Source of the DNA: Symbiodinium natans
Lineage: Eukaryota > Sar > Dinophyceae > Suessiales > Symbiodiniaceae
Assembly (NCBI GenBank): GCA_905221605.1
Contig: CAJNDS010002070.1
Span: forward strand, 276,296-338,295
Length of the DNA: 62,000 nucleotides
Reading direction: 5' to 3'
The translations under genes were made by a program, and so were the position numbers. Shown here piece by piece: positions 37,871 through 46,419 of this stretch (position 1 is the first letter of the stretch; the number at the start of each line of letters is the position of its first letter). The notes below the pieces were generated by a model that searched no databases, was not told the DNA's origin, and was given only the letters and a program-made list of their open reading frames with translations.

Positions 37871-37981
37871 GTCGACTTACTGGCCCAAAACCCAACTTTT
37901 CAACTTCTGGGCTTCTTGCAAGGTAGTTTATGCTGAAAGTTTCAACTTCTATTTCCTTGGGTTTTGGGCCAGTAAGACGAC
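37871..37981. mobile_element. 111-bp fold-back element inside an intron
   Basis: 25-bp terminal inverted repeats differing at one position: the left starts GTCGACTTACTGGCCC and the right ends GGGCCAGTAAGACGAC, with a 19-bp perfect core. No coding capacity. It lies in the intron 37839-38028. Confidence 0.75.
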
Positions 37982-38028
37982 CTATCTCACGAAGTCTCAT
38001 GGCCTATCACCCCCTTGAAGAACTCCAG

Positions 38029-38114
38029 ACACCCTCGTTTCGAGAGGGGAGAGAAAGTAAGAACACTCAGCTCGAAGATGAAACATTTTTCTGCCCCGGA
38101 TTACGCCTTAGATG
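38029..38114 (+). CDS. Putative exon with GCTTTAGGG donor
   Basis: Acceptor GAAGAACTCCAG, GC donor TG|GCTTTAGGG. Reads TPSFREGRESKNTQLEDETF then FCPGLRLR. The frame is open upstream (PLEELQ). Confidence 0.55.
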
Positions 38115-38117
38115 GCT

Positions 38118-38272
38118 TTAGGGTTTAGGGTTTAGGGTTTAGGGTTGTTTAGGGTTTAGGGTTTAGGGTTTAGGGTTTAGGGTTTAGGGTTTAGGGTTTA
38201 GGGTTTAGGGTTTAGGGTTTAGGGTTTAGGGTTTAGGGTTTAGGGTTTAGGGTTTAGGGTTTAGGGTTTACG
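38118..38272 (+). repeat. TTTAGGG array
   Basis: About 22 units with one TTGTTTAGGG slip. Confidence 0.95.
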
Positions 38273-38451
38273 AATAGGACCTGGAGTGGGCCCCTGTTTC
38301 CTTGTTTTTAGGGTTGGGGTTCCCTTAGAATCCCCTTAAAACATAAAAAGGGTAATTACATTTGAAATTCCTAGGCTACTCCTGGGTCTAGTAGAGATTC
38401 TCAAGGGTTTAGCGTACTGGCTGAGGGCTTTAGAGGGGTTCGGGCTTAGAG

Positions 38452-38547
38452 TTGGGATGTTCCCAAGTATACGAACAGTCCTGAATAGGGATTCTGATAG
38501 GGGGGGGGGGGGGGGCACTATAATCCCTATTAAGGACTGTCAGTTTA
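38452..38547. mobile_element. Fold-back family A copy with poly-G centre
   Basis: Left end TTGGGATGTTCCC; arms AACAGTCCTGAATAGGGATT and AATCCCTATTAAGGACTGTCAG. The centre is G16 (38500-38515), where other copies have AGGGGGTAC. Confidence 0.65.
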
Positions 38548-38637
38548 TAGGGTTAACCCGAAACCCGAAACCCAAAACCCTAAGCCCTGAACATCCCAAG
38601 CTTAGAGTTCTTAGACGTCGGGTGTTGAAGCATTCAG

Positions 38638-38712
38638 GGCCCCTCGGCCGCCATGTCCCAAGTTTGCCTTGGCCCACGGAGACTTGCAGGTTACGACAGC
38701 TCCGAAGTCCGG
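38638..38712 (+). CDS. Putative exon, 25 codons
   Basis: Acceptor TGAAGCATTCAG|G; donor GTTTAGGG in the array. Reads GPSAAMSQVCLGPRRLAGYD then SSEVR. Confidence 0.5.
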
Positions 38713-38993
38713 GTTTAGGGTTTAGGGTTAAGGGTTTAGGGTTTAGGGTTTAGGGTTTAGGGTTTAGGGTTCAGGGTTAACCCGATGAATCCGGACCCTA
38801 AATCCCAAGCCTGGTGTTCGCAAGCCCCCTGCTCTTTGGGGACAGGATCCCTTTTGTAAACCCAAATCCCACGGTGTTTATGAAGAGTGTAGGGTTTTGG
38901 GTTTAGGGTTGAGAGCACCTTCAACCCTAATTAAACAATTCGACTGGAAACGTTCTTAAACTTATGTTTTTGCCGATTTACGCACCAGTACAG

Positions 38994-39031
38994 CGCAGCA
39001 CGATGCAGAAATCCGTCCAGGAAAACCAGAA
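38994..39031 (+). CDS. Putative exon
   Basis: Acceptor GCACCAGTACAG, GC donor GAA|GCGCAG. Reads RSTMQKSVQENQ; phase 0 start fits the exon before. Confidence 0.45.
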
Positions 39032-39090
39032 GCGCAGAACTATAACCCCAAACCCTAAACCCTAAAGCCTGGATCTGGACTTGGACCCAG

Positions 39091-39162
39091 ATGCTTCACC
39101 TTTTGAATTGCTCAACCATACGGCGTCTATTTGCAGAGAGGCACCCCCTGACAAGGACCACA
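39091..39162 (+). CDS. Putative exon with GTTTAGAC donor
   Basis: Acceptor GACTTGGACCCAG, donor A|GTTTAGACC. Reads ASPFELLNHTASICREAPPD then KDH. Confidence 0.5.
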
Positions 39163-39244
39163 GTTTAGACCCCACCCCCCTTTACGGTTTAAGGTTTGGG
39201 TATGGGGATATTCAGGGTTTATGGTTTAGAGTTTACAGAGCCCT

Positions 39245-39424
39245 CCCGAAACCCGAAACCCGAAACCCGAAACCCGAAACCCGAAACCCGAAACCCGAAA
39301 CCCGAAACCCGAAACCGTAAACCCTAAACCCTAAACCCTAAACCCTAAACCCTAAACCCTAAACCCTAAACCCTAAACCCTAAACCCTAAACCCTAAACC
39401 CTAAACCCTAAACCCTAAACCCTA
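39245..39424 (-). repeat. CCCGAAA then CCCTAAA array
   Basis: Ten CCCGAAA units switch to about 15 CCCTAAA units. Confidence 0.95.
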
Positions 39425-39451
39425 GGGGGTGCGAGGTTCAAAGGGATGCAG

Positions 39452-39530
39452 GGGGAGCTTGCGCGCCAGGCGATGGCTTCCATGCCCGGATCGCACACGC
39501 TGCATCCGGGATGCAATAAGACTCGGCTCT
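39452..39530 (+). CDS. Putative exon, possibly terminal
   Basis: Acceptor TTCAAAGGGATGCAG|G. Reads GELARQAMASMPGSHTLHPG then CNKTRL, meeting TGA at 39530, or using GA as donor (T|GAGACC). CCCTAAA left, TTTAGGG right. Confidence 0.5.
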
Positions 39531-39675
39531 GAGACCCTGCCTTTTGGGGTTTAGGGTTTAGGGTTTAGGGTTTAGGGTTCAGGGTTTAGGGTTTAGGGTT
39601 TAGGGTTTAATTGGGGTGTAGGGGTTTAGGGCTGTACGTGCCCAGGTTTTCGGAAGGGCTTGTGGCCGCTACATG

Positions 39676-39792
39676 CTTTAGAAGTCTTGGGCTTTTGGTT
39701 TAGTGGATGCCCGGGTCTGACTTAGCTGAGTCCTGGCAGGCTCAGCGGTTAAGAGCCACGGTTTAGGGTTCAGGGTGTAGGGTTTAGGGTTT
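39676..39792 (+). repeat. 117-bp duplication, copy 2
   Basis: By my reading identical to 22603-22719, with its candidate exon at 39740-39760. Only the repeat units outside differ. Confidence 0.85.
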
Positions 39793-39861
39793 AGGGTTTA
39801 GGGTTTAGGGTTTAGGGTTTAGGGTTTAGGGTTTAGGGTGTCTTCCAACCGGCGAACCCAG

Positions 39862-39918
39862 AGAAAGTGCAGAGACTCGTACATCAGAAGTTCCCCTGAG
39901 CTGACCTGCCTTGGACCT
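39862..39918 (+). CDS. Putative exon
   Basis: Acceptor CCGGCGAACCCAG, donor CCT|GTCATGG. Reads RKCRDSYIRSSPELTCLGP. Confidence 0.4.
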
Positions 39919-40028
39919 GTCATGGTTCTCGCTACAAATCTGAAACCTTAAAACCCTAAACCCTAAAGCCACAACGGCAAGTCTTAGGCCCTAGACCCCG
40001 GGAACCCGCAACTGCATGCGGCACTCAG

Positions 40029-40174
40029 ATCCTGTCGAGAGGCTTGCCCAGCAGGCAGCCGTCCACGAGATTGTTCGCATCCTGGGCGAGTACGACTGGA
40101 AAAATCGACGACTACAATCAGTTCGTCGAAGTCTGCCTCGCTCGCCGAGGGGCGTCGTCAGCACCAGCTCAAAG
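40029..40174 (+). CDS. Putative long exon, 48 codons
   Basis: Acceptor ATGCGGCACTCAG, donor AAAG|GTGCCGAC. Reads PVERLAQQAAVHEIVRILGE, then YDWKNRRLQSVRRSLPRSPR, GVVSTSSK. Ends in phase 0, compatible with 40288. Family not recognised. Confidence 0.6.
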
Positions 40175-40199
40175 GTGCCGACGGTGCCCATAAGGCGAC

Positions 40200-40278
40200 C
40201 TAAACCCTAAACCCTAAACCCTAAACCCTAAACCCTAAACCCTAAACCCTAAACCCTAAACCCTAAACCCTAAACCCT
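40200..40278 (-). repeat. CCCTAAA array inside an intron
   Basis: Eleven units fill most of the candidate intron 40175-40287. Confidence 0.95.
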
Positions 40279-40287
40279 TCAATTGAG

Positions 40288-40500
40288 CTCGAGGCAATGT
40301 CGGACGAGGACCTCAGGCAACCGAGGAAGACGGCCAAGCGTCGAGGGCAGTCGACGAAGTCTGCGAAGGGCGCCGACGATCCTACAACAAAGGATCGTCG
40401 GGCGTATCTCGATGCCATCACCGGCGTCATGGAATAGCGAGGCATGAACGTCGGCGACGCCCAGTCTTCCGGAGACCAGAAAGTGGAGTCGGGCATCCCT
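40288..40500 (+). CDS. Putative exon interrupted by one in-frame TAG
   Basis: Acceptor TTCAATTGAG, donor CCCT|GTGAGACG. Fifty codons to a TAG at 40435-40437: LEAMSDEDLRQPRKTAKRRG, QSTKSAKGADDPTTKDRRAY, LDAITGVME. The same frame then continues RGMNVGDAQSSGDQKVESGI. The stop may end the protein, be a mutation, or be skipped. Both minus frames are long too, so strand is not fully certain. Confidence 0.5.
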
Positions 40501-40589
40501 GTGAGACGGAGTTGATGGGCTTGGGGGTTTAGGGTACAGGGTTGAGGGTTCACGGCTGTAGCCGGAAGCCTCCCCAAGCCCTAAACCGT

Positions 40590-40695
40590 AAACCATAAGC
40601 CCTAAACCCTAAACCCTAAACCCTAAACCCTAAACCCTAAACCCTAAACCCTAAACCCTAACCCCTAACCCCTAAACCCTAAACCCTAAACCCTA
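40590..40695 (-). repeat. CCCTAAA array
   Basis: About 14 units. From 40700 to 41479 there are element families C and F, degenerate repeats and no exon I trust (a weak candidate reads EELHLPCNHGRWPLTQPE near 40710-40765). Confidence 0.95.
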
Positions 40696-40839
40696 AGCCC
40701 CTGACCTGAAGACGTTCTAAGGAAGAACTCCATCTCCCGTGCAATCATGGAAGATGGCCGCTCACCCAGCCTGAGTTGGGTGTCGGCTTTGGTTTAGGGT
40801 TTTGGGTTTAGGGTTTACCCGGGACCTTAGGGAAGTTTC

Positions 40840-40952
40840 ATGGGCCCTCAATATGGTCCCTTACCTTCTTTAAAGGGTTCTGAAGTATGGGCCCTTGGGT
40901 TGTATAAGGGACAGAAGGGGTGTATAAGGGGGTCCCCTCTTAAGCCCCATAT
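40840..40952. repeat. Dispersed element family C copy
   Basis: ATGGGCCCTCAATATGGTCC at the left, GAAGTATGGGCCCTTGGGTT in the middle, TATAAGGGGGTCCCCTCTTA and GGCCCAT-like end at the right. Compare 45401-45521, 46507-46585 and 48729-48836. Confidence 0.6.
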
Positions 40953-41479
40953 GCAGGCACCATGTGACTACCCGAAGAAGGAACCTTATAAACCCTTTTT
41001 AAGCAAAAAAGGACACCCCTATTTGAATTCTAGGTTTCTAAACTAGAACCTCTAAACCCTAAAACCCAAAAACTCTTTAAGCAACCCAGTATATCCCTTA
41101 GAGGTTTCCATTTGCAGAGGGCCTCCAATAATCCACCCCAGTCCACTGTGATAGATACCTAAACCCTAACATCCCAAACAATTTTCTGCATGATGGTGAC
41201 GCTTCATCTCCCTGTCACCCCTTAAAAGTGAAGTCATATGGGGCTTTTCAGAGAATAGTCGTACACTTTGAGGAGGGGGATTACCGTAAATGGGTCATGG
41301 TACTTTGGTATATTCAGGGAATCGGTATTTTGGGAAGCACCCGTATGGGAACTGCGAAAAGAAAGCAGCAAGAATTCACTGGGCCTAAACCCTAAACCCT
41401 AAGCCCTAAGCCCTAAACCCTAAACCCTAAACCCCACACAAAGTACCCACCATCTCGAGAACCCTCCTACACCCCTCAG

Positions 41480-41516
41480 TCATAGAGGCCATGACTCCGC
41501 CCTGTGATCCAGCCCT
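41480..41516 (+). CDS. Putative exon
   Basis: Acceptor CCTACACCCCTCAG, donor CT|GTTAGGG (a 6-bp repeat unit). Reads IEAMTPPCDPA. Confidence 0.45.
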
Positions 41517-41517
41517 G

Positions 41518-41640
41518 TTAGGGTTTAGGGTTTAGGGTTTAGGGTTTAGGGTTTAGGGTTTAGGGTTTAGGGTTTAGGGTTTAGGGTTTAGGGTTTAGGG
41601 TTTAGGGTTTTGTGTTTAGGGTTTAGGGTTTAGGGTTGAG
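41518..41640 (+). repeat. TTTAGGG array
   Basis: About 17 units. Confidence 0.95.
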
Positions 41641-41661
41641 GCCGACATGTCTGCCGTGCAG

Positions 41662-41695
41662 CAGACTTTTAGGCCCTTGGGCTGTACAGCACAAG
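41662..41695 (+). CDS. Putative exon with GTAACG donor
   Basis: Acceptor CTGCCGTGCAG, donor CAAG|GTAACGTA. Reads QTFRPLGCTAQ. Confidence 0.45.
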
Positions 41696-41923
41696 GTAAC
41701 GTATAACTCGCACTGAGCATTCGCCAGCTAGATAGCCCGTAGGGCGCTCCCTGTGATCGTGGGGTATTCCTCCTAAGCCCGAAGCCCTGAACTCCAGACT
41801 CGATACGAGACCTTGCCTTCAGCTCTCTAAACCCAAGCAAGCTTAGCTTGCTGGTTCGGGGTAAGAAAGCACCCTAGGTCGTCCTTGGGCTCATGACTCC
41901 GTAATTCTGTAAGGCTTTCGTAG

Positions 41924-41978
41924 ATGCGCCACTGCATCGGAAGGCACCCCACGACGGATGGATGAAGACGAGGACGAC
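41924..41978 (+). CDS. Putative exon, acidic
   Basis: Acceptor AAGGCTTTCGTAG. Reads CATASEGTPRRMDEDEDD; the end near a GA donor is approximate. Degenerate CCCTAAA follows; 41990-42257 has no exon call. Confidence 0.45.
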
Positions 41979-42257
41979 AAACTTAAACCATAAACCCTAA
42001 AAGCACTGAAACCTGAACCCGTGCTTAGAGCCCCAAGCCCACACTTAAGACCCCAAACCCCACACTTAAACCCCCCAAACCCACACTTAACCCTAAACCC
42101 ACTAAATCCCCTTAAACCCGCTAAACCCCTGAACCCACGATGCCAACTCTAAGCCACTCAAGGGCCTTATGGTTTCGTGCTTGTTCTGGGGGAAGTCCAT
42201 AATCATAGGGTTCAGGGTTGGGGATTTACAATGCTCATGAGGCTCTTCAGAAACCCT

Positions 42258-42320
42258 AACCCACCCTAAACCCTAAACCCTAAACCCTAAACCCTAAACC
42301 CTAAACCCTAAACCCTAAAC
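42258..42320 (-). repeat. CCCTAAA array
   Basis: Nine units, paired across a 50-bp island with the long TTTAGGG array that follows. Confidence 0.95.
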
Positions 42321-42330
42321 CGCATTGTAG

Positions 42331-42372
42331 TGTCTGCACCTTCTGAAAACTCCCAGCCTGAAGTTCGACAGG
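42331..42372 (+). CDS. Putative exon
   Basis: Acceptor CCGCATTGTAG; donor GTTTAGGG in the array. Reads CLHLLKTPSLKFDR (or VSAPSENSQPEVRQ in a second open frame). Confidence 0.4.
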
Positions 42373-42725
42373 GTTTAGGGTTTAGGGTTTAGGGTTTAGG
42401 GTTTAGGGTTTAGGGTTTAGGGTTTAGGGTTTAGGGTTTAGGGTTTAGGGTTTAGGGTTTAGGGTTTAGGGTTTAGGGTTTAGGGTTTAGGGTTTAGGGT
42501 TTAGGGTTTATTGTTTAGGGTTTAGGGTTTAGGGTTTCGGGTTTAGGGTTTAGGGTTGGGTTTAGGGTTTAGGGTTTAGGTTTAGGGTTTGGGTTAGGGT
42601 TTAGGGTTTAGGGTTTAGGGTTTAGGGTTTAGGGTTTAGGGTTTAGGGTTTAGGGTTTAGGGTTTAGGGTTTAGGGTTTAGGGTTTAGGGTTTAGGGTTT
42701 AGGGTTTAGGGTTTAGGGTTTAGGG
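42371..42725 (+). repeat. Longest TTTAGGG array
   Basis: About 355 bp, some 50 units, with a few shortened or TTTCGGG units near 42540-42600. Confidence 0.95.
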
Positions 42726-42743
42726 CAGTCCTCGGCGTGTCAG

Positions 42744-42802
42744 AATTTCCTTACGGCGGGTCGATGAATAAACTTTTGAGGAGTTGCTCGACAGGCAGCC
42801 AC
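42744..42802 (+). CDS. Putative exon
   Basis: Acceptor CTCGGCGTGTCAG, GC donor CAC|GCCTTAAC. Reads FPYGGSMNKLLRSCSTGSH; the frame stays open (ALTTTT, then TAA). TTTAGGG left and degenerate CCCTAAA right. Confidence 0.45.
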
Positions 42803-43869
42803 GCCTTAACTACCACCACCTAAACCCTACACCCTATGCACCCTAAACCCTAAACCCTCAACCCTAACCTCCCAAGACATGCCAAGAATCTGCTTATTTG
42901 AGGGAGAGATGCCATTTTTTCGGGTAGGGCGGGGGTTGAGGTAAGTTATCTGATTCCGCCCAAAGTTTTAGGGTAGTCTACGATCCTACTATGAACACCC
43001 CAAGCCCCAAATCCACACCCTGCACCCTGCACCCTACACCCGCCTAAGCCGCAGGCCCTACACCCTACGCCCCAAACGCGAAATCCAACACTCCACACCC
43101 TACACCCCAAATCCCAAATCCCACGCTCCAAAACCTAAACCCTAAAGACTACAGCCCTAAACGCCCAACAATTCCTAAAACCCCCAAAGCCCTAAAAAGC
43201 CCCAGCCCAGAAAAAAAGTGGTCTTTGGGCCTCAAACCCTAAACCCTAAATCCTGAAACCTAAACCCTGAACCCTAAACCCTGAATCCTAAACCCTAAAC
43301 CCTGAACCCTAAAACCTAAACCCTGAACCCTAAACCCTAAACCTCTCGGCACCGGCAAGGCGAGTCTGGCCTGCACACCTCCGGCAAGACCAGGCCTCCA
43401 CCCCAGATTCGGGTTTAGGGTTTAGGGTTTCGGGTTTAGGGTTTAGGGTTTTGCGGTTGAGGTCCTTTAGGGGTTTAGGGCTGAGGGTGTAGGTTGTAGG
43501 GTTTAGGGTTTAGTTTAGGGCCTCAATAGTGTATACTTGGCCCCGACGTCACTATTTTGGAGCTTTAAGGCCAAAGTCCTGCCTACATGGGCTTTTGGGG
43601 GGGAAGGTCTTCAACCGTAAAGAGTTTGGGGTGTCGGGTTTTGGGTAAACATCTTGGTGTAGGGTTTTGGGCTTAATCCGCAATTTTTCTTTTCGGGCTT
43701 TTGGAGTTTTGTGTCTTGGGGGGGTTCGGGGGGTTGGGGGGGGGGGGGGGGTTAGGGTTTGAAGTTTAGCGTTTAGGGGCTACTGCGTTGGTTAGATGTG
43801 TAGGCTGTTCAGAATTTAGGATCTGGGTTTAGGGCCGAAACCTCACGATACCGGAAGTACGCCTAGCAG

Positions 43870-43912
43870 AGCCCCAAGCCCCAAACCTCGGTCATCAGGA
43901 ACCAAGGGGCTG
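43870..43912 (+). CDS. Putative exon followed by poly-G
   Basis: Acceptor GTACGCCTAGCAG, donor G|GTTGGGG leading into G32. Reads SPKPQTSVIRNQGA. The region 42803-43869 before it is mostly degenerate repeat; a weak island at 43343-43405 reads LGTGKASLACTPPARPGLHP without clear edges. Confidence 0.45.
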
Positions 43913-43913
43913 G

Positions 43914-43914
<1 letters not shown>

Positions 43915-43946
<32 letters not shown>
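43915..43946 (+). repeat. Poly-G tract at an intron start
   Basis: 32 G, three bases after a candidate donor. Confidence 0.95.
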
Positions 43947-43948
<2 letters not shown>

Positions 43949-44009
43949 TAGCGGGGGGCATTGTCCCTATTAATTGGTGCTTATTAGGGCTTACTATTTG
44001 GCCCATTGT

Positions 44010-44125
44010 TTAGGGTTTAGGGTTTAGGGTTCAGGGTTCAGGGTTTAGGGTTTAGGATTTAGGGTTTAGGGTTTAGGGTTCAGGGTTTAGGGTTTAAGGT
44101 TTAGGGTTTAGGGTTTAGGGTTTGC
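44010..44125 (+). repeat. TTTAGGG/TTCAGGG array
   Basis: About 16 units of mixed variants. Confidence 0.9.
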
Positions 44126-44167
44126 TATGGTCTGGCCTAAACCTCCAAAGCGCTGGAGTGTTTTCAG

Positions 44168-44251
44168 CTGGCGCCTTGCCTGTGTTGACGTTGTAATGGC
44201 TGCCCAGCGATCCGCTGGACAAAATGGAAGCCGTTGTCACCTCCCGTCTGC
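44168..44251 (+). CDS. Putative exon, 27 codons
   Basis: Canonical acceptor GGAGTGTTTTCAG, donor GC|GTAGAT. Reads WRLACVDVVMAAQRSAGQNG then SRCHLPS. The 103-bp element starts five bases inside the following intron. Confidence 0.55.
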
Positions 44252-44256
44252 GTAGA

Positions 44257-44359
44257 TTTACTTTGTCGTAGTTGGGTAACATTTTACATTTTTAAGGGTA
44301 CTTAAACCCAATAAGGAATATAGTTTTAAAATTTTAATACTATCCCAACCATGAACTAG
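44257..44359. mobile_element. 103-bp dispersed element D, copy 1
   Basis: Starts TTTACTTTGTCGTAGTTGGG and ends TATCCCAACCATGAACTAG. The ends are imperfect inverted repeats around TTGGG/CCCAA. Copy 2 is at 45087-45189; the last 26 bp recur at 55031-55056. Confidence 0.65.
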
Positions 44360-44379
44360 TTTAGGGTTTAGGGTGTAGG

Positions 44380-44510
44380 TTGGGATGTTCCCCCTTATAC
44401 TAACAGTCCTGAATAGGGATCACAATAGGGATCATAATAGGGGGGGGGGGGGGGGGGGGGAGTACTATTATCCGTATTCAGGACTGTTAGTATAAGGTGG
44501 AACATTCCAA
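44380..44510. mobile_element. Fold-back family A copy with poly-G centre
   Basis: TTGGGATGTTCCCCCTTATA at the left and its near inverse TATAAGGTGGAACATTCCAA at the right, with arms AACAGTCCTGAATAGGGAT. Centre G21 (44440-44460). Confidence 0.75.
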
Positions 44511-44839
44511 GTTTAGGGATTATGCCTCCATGATTTGAGAATACGCGTGTAGTCTGAGTGATAACGGAGATCCTAGTATGGGCCCGAAAATATGTCCTTC
44601 TCTGGGTGCCCGCGTAATGGGCGCCCAACGAAGGAACCCGTGTTGGGGGAACTCGCCAATACGATTCCAGGAACTTCAAAATCAGGGGCTTAGCATAGGA
44701 ACTTAGCATAGGAACCTTAAATCATCCTAACCCAGGCGGGGTAAACCTTCAAATCCTGGACCCTTAATCCTACACCCTAAATCCGAAGCTCTAAACCACC
44801 TAAATCTCAAGTCATCCTAAACCTTAAATCCTAAACCCC

Positions 44840-44933
44840 AAATCCTAAACCCCAAACCCTAAACCCTAAACCCTAAACCCTAAGCCCTAAACCCTAAACC
44901 CTAAACCCCAAACCCTAAACCCTAAACCCTAAA
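44840..44933 (-). repeat. CCCTAAA array
   Basis: About 13 units with CCCCAAA and CCCTAAG variants. Confidence 0.95.
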
Positions 44934-44946
44934 CCTGTGTTGTCAG

Positions 44947-44995
44947 CTGCTCCCCACGACCCTGGCAGGCTTCGACATGATGCGCAGTCCACCAG
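44947..44995 (+). CDS. Putative exon with GTGAGG donor
   Basis: Acceptor ACCTGTGTTGTCAG, donor CCAG|GTGAGGTT. Reads LLPTTLAGFDMMRSPP. CCCTAAA left and TTTAGGG (45007-45085) right. Confidence 0.6.
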
Positions 44996-45086
44996 GTGAG
45001 GTTGAGCGTTTAGGGTTTAGGGTTTAGGGTTTAGGGTTTAGGGTTTAGGGTTTAGGGTTTAGGGTTTAGGGTTTAGGGTTTAGGGG

Positions 45087-45189
45087 TTTACTTTGTCATA
45101 GTTGGGTAACATTTTAAATCTTTAAGGGTACTAAAACCCAATAAGGACTATTAATTTGCATCTTTAATGCTATCCCAACCATGAACTAG
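45087..45189. mobile_element. 103-bp dispersed element D, copy 2
   Basis: About 86-88 percent like copy 1 by eye. Embedded between two TTTAGGG arrays. Confidence 0.65.
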
Positions 45190-45400
45190 GTTAGGGGTTG
45201 AGGGTTTAGGGTTTAGGGTTTAGGGTTTAGGGTTTAGGGTTTAGGGTTTAGGGTTTAGGGGTGAGGGTTTAGGGTTTTCAGGGTTTTCGCGCTTCCTGTA
45301 CTCCAAGGGTCGTGACATGTTTAAAGGGTTCCAAAGTAGGGTCTAGGGTTTAGGGTTTAGGGTTGAGGGTTTAGGGTTTACGGTTTAGGGGTTAGGTTAG

Positions 45401-45521
45401 TTTCAAGGTCCCTTAATATAGTCCCTAACTTACCCTCTTTGAAGGGTTCCGATGTATGGGCCCTTGGGTTCGATAGTGTGTATAAGGGGTATATAAGGGG
45501 TCCCCATTCAACGGCCCATTT
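45401..45521. repeat. Dispersed element family C copy
   Basis: Contains TTACCCTCTTTGAAGGGTTC, GTATGGGCCCTTGGGTT, two TATAAGGGG units and a GGCCCAT end. Confidence 0.6.
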
Positions 45522-45524
45522 CAG

Positions 45525-45612
45525 GGTTTAGGGTTTAGGGTTTAGGGTTTAGGGTTTAGGGTTTAGGGTTTAGGGTTTAGGGTTTAGGGTTTAGGGTTTA
45601 GGGTTTAGGGAT
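45525..45612 (+). repeat. TTTAGGG array
   Basis: About 12 units. Further arrays lie at 45195-45280, 45743-45835 and 45925-46012. Confidence 0.95.
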
Positions 45613-45629
45613 ACTCACAAACCATGTAG

Positions 45630-45739
45630 CTACCCAAAGCTGCATCCTGTTGCCTCAAGTGCCGCACGTCTTGTAACTGGCTCGGTCCTGTCTTTGACAC
45701 GCAAAAAAGCTACGATTGTGCCTGTTCCCAAAATGAAGC
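45630..45739 (+). CDS. Putative Cys-rich exon, 36 codons
   Basis: Acceptor ACAAACCATGTAG; the donor is exactly GC|GTTTAGGG. Reads LPKAASCCLKCRTSCNWLGP then VFDTQKSYDCACSQNE. Seven cysteines suggest a metal-binding or secreted disulphide-rich segment; no family assigned. Confidence 0.55.
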
Positions 45740-46279
45740 GTTTAGGGTTTAGGGTTTAGGGTTTAGGGTTTAGGGTTTAGGGTTTAGGGTTCAGGGTTTA
45801 GGGGTTAGGGGTTTAGGGGTTAGGGGTTTAGGGTTTTCAGGGTTGGGGGCGTGGGATCAGGGCTCAGAGTTTGGGGGCAGCTGATGGCTTGAGGGGTGCA
45901 GGGTTGACCGTACCCTAGGCTTTAGGGTTTAGGGTTTAGGGTTTAGGGTTTAGGGTTTAGGGTTTAGGGTTTAGGGTTTAGGGTTTAGGGTTTAGGGTTT
46001 AGGGTTTAGGGTGCCCCTTGCTACGTTGAAGCTAGCTTGGGTTGCTTTTAGGGTTGTGGGTTTGGGCTGTGTGAGCCAAAAGTAGCTTGGCTATGGTGGG
46101 CCTCCCTGCAAGCCGAAACCGACGATCCCAAACCCCAAAATCTTTCATTATCCCCTAAATCGGTATACTAAACCACCAACTATTCCCGGAATCCCTCAGC
46201 CTCCAAAGCACTCAGCCCTAAGCCCCCAAAACCCCTAGTTATCCCAAACCCGAAAACCCGAAAACACTAACCTGAACAG

Positions 46280-46369
46280 AAAAGAGGCTCCGGGGCCACC
46301 CTTCCCTCCACCGGGAGTCCGGTACATTGCCGCTATGGATCTTTCGAAGCAGGCGGGCTGGGAGGAAGG
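46280..46369 (+). CDS. Putative exon, 29 codons, before a 40+ G tract
   Basis: Acceptor CACTAACCTGAACAG. Reads KEAPGPPFPPPGVRYIAAMD then LSKQAGWEE. GC donor GG|GCGGGG runs straight into the longest poly-G tract. Confidence 0.55.
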
Positions 46370-46370
46370 G

Positions 46371-46371
<1 letters not shown>

Positions 46372-46418
<47 letters not shown>
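46372..46418 (+). repeat. Longest poly-G tract
   Basis: About 46 G in a row at the start of the candidate intron. Confidence 0.95.
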
Positions 46419-46419
<1 letters not shown>

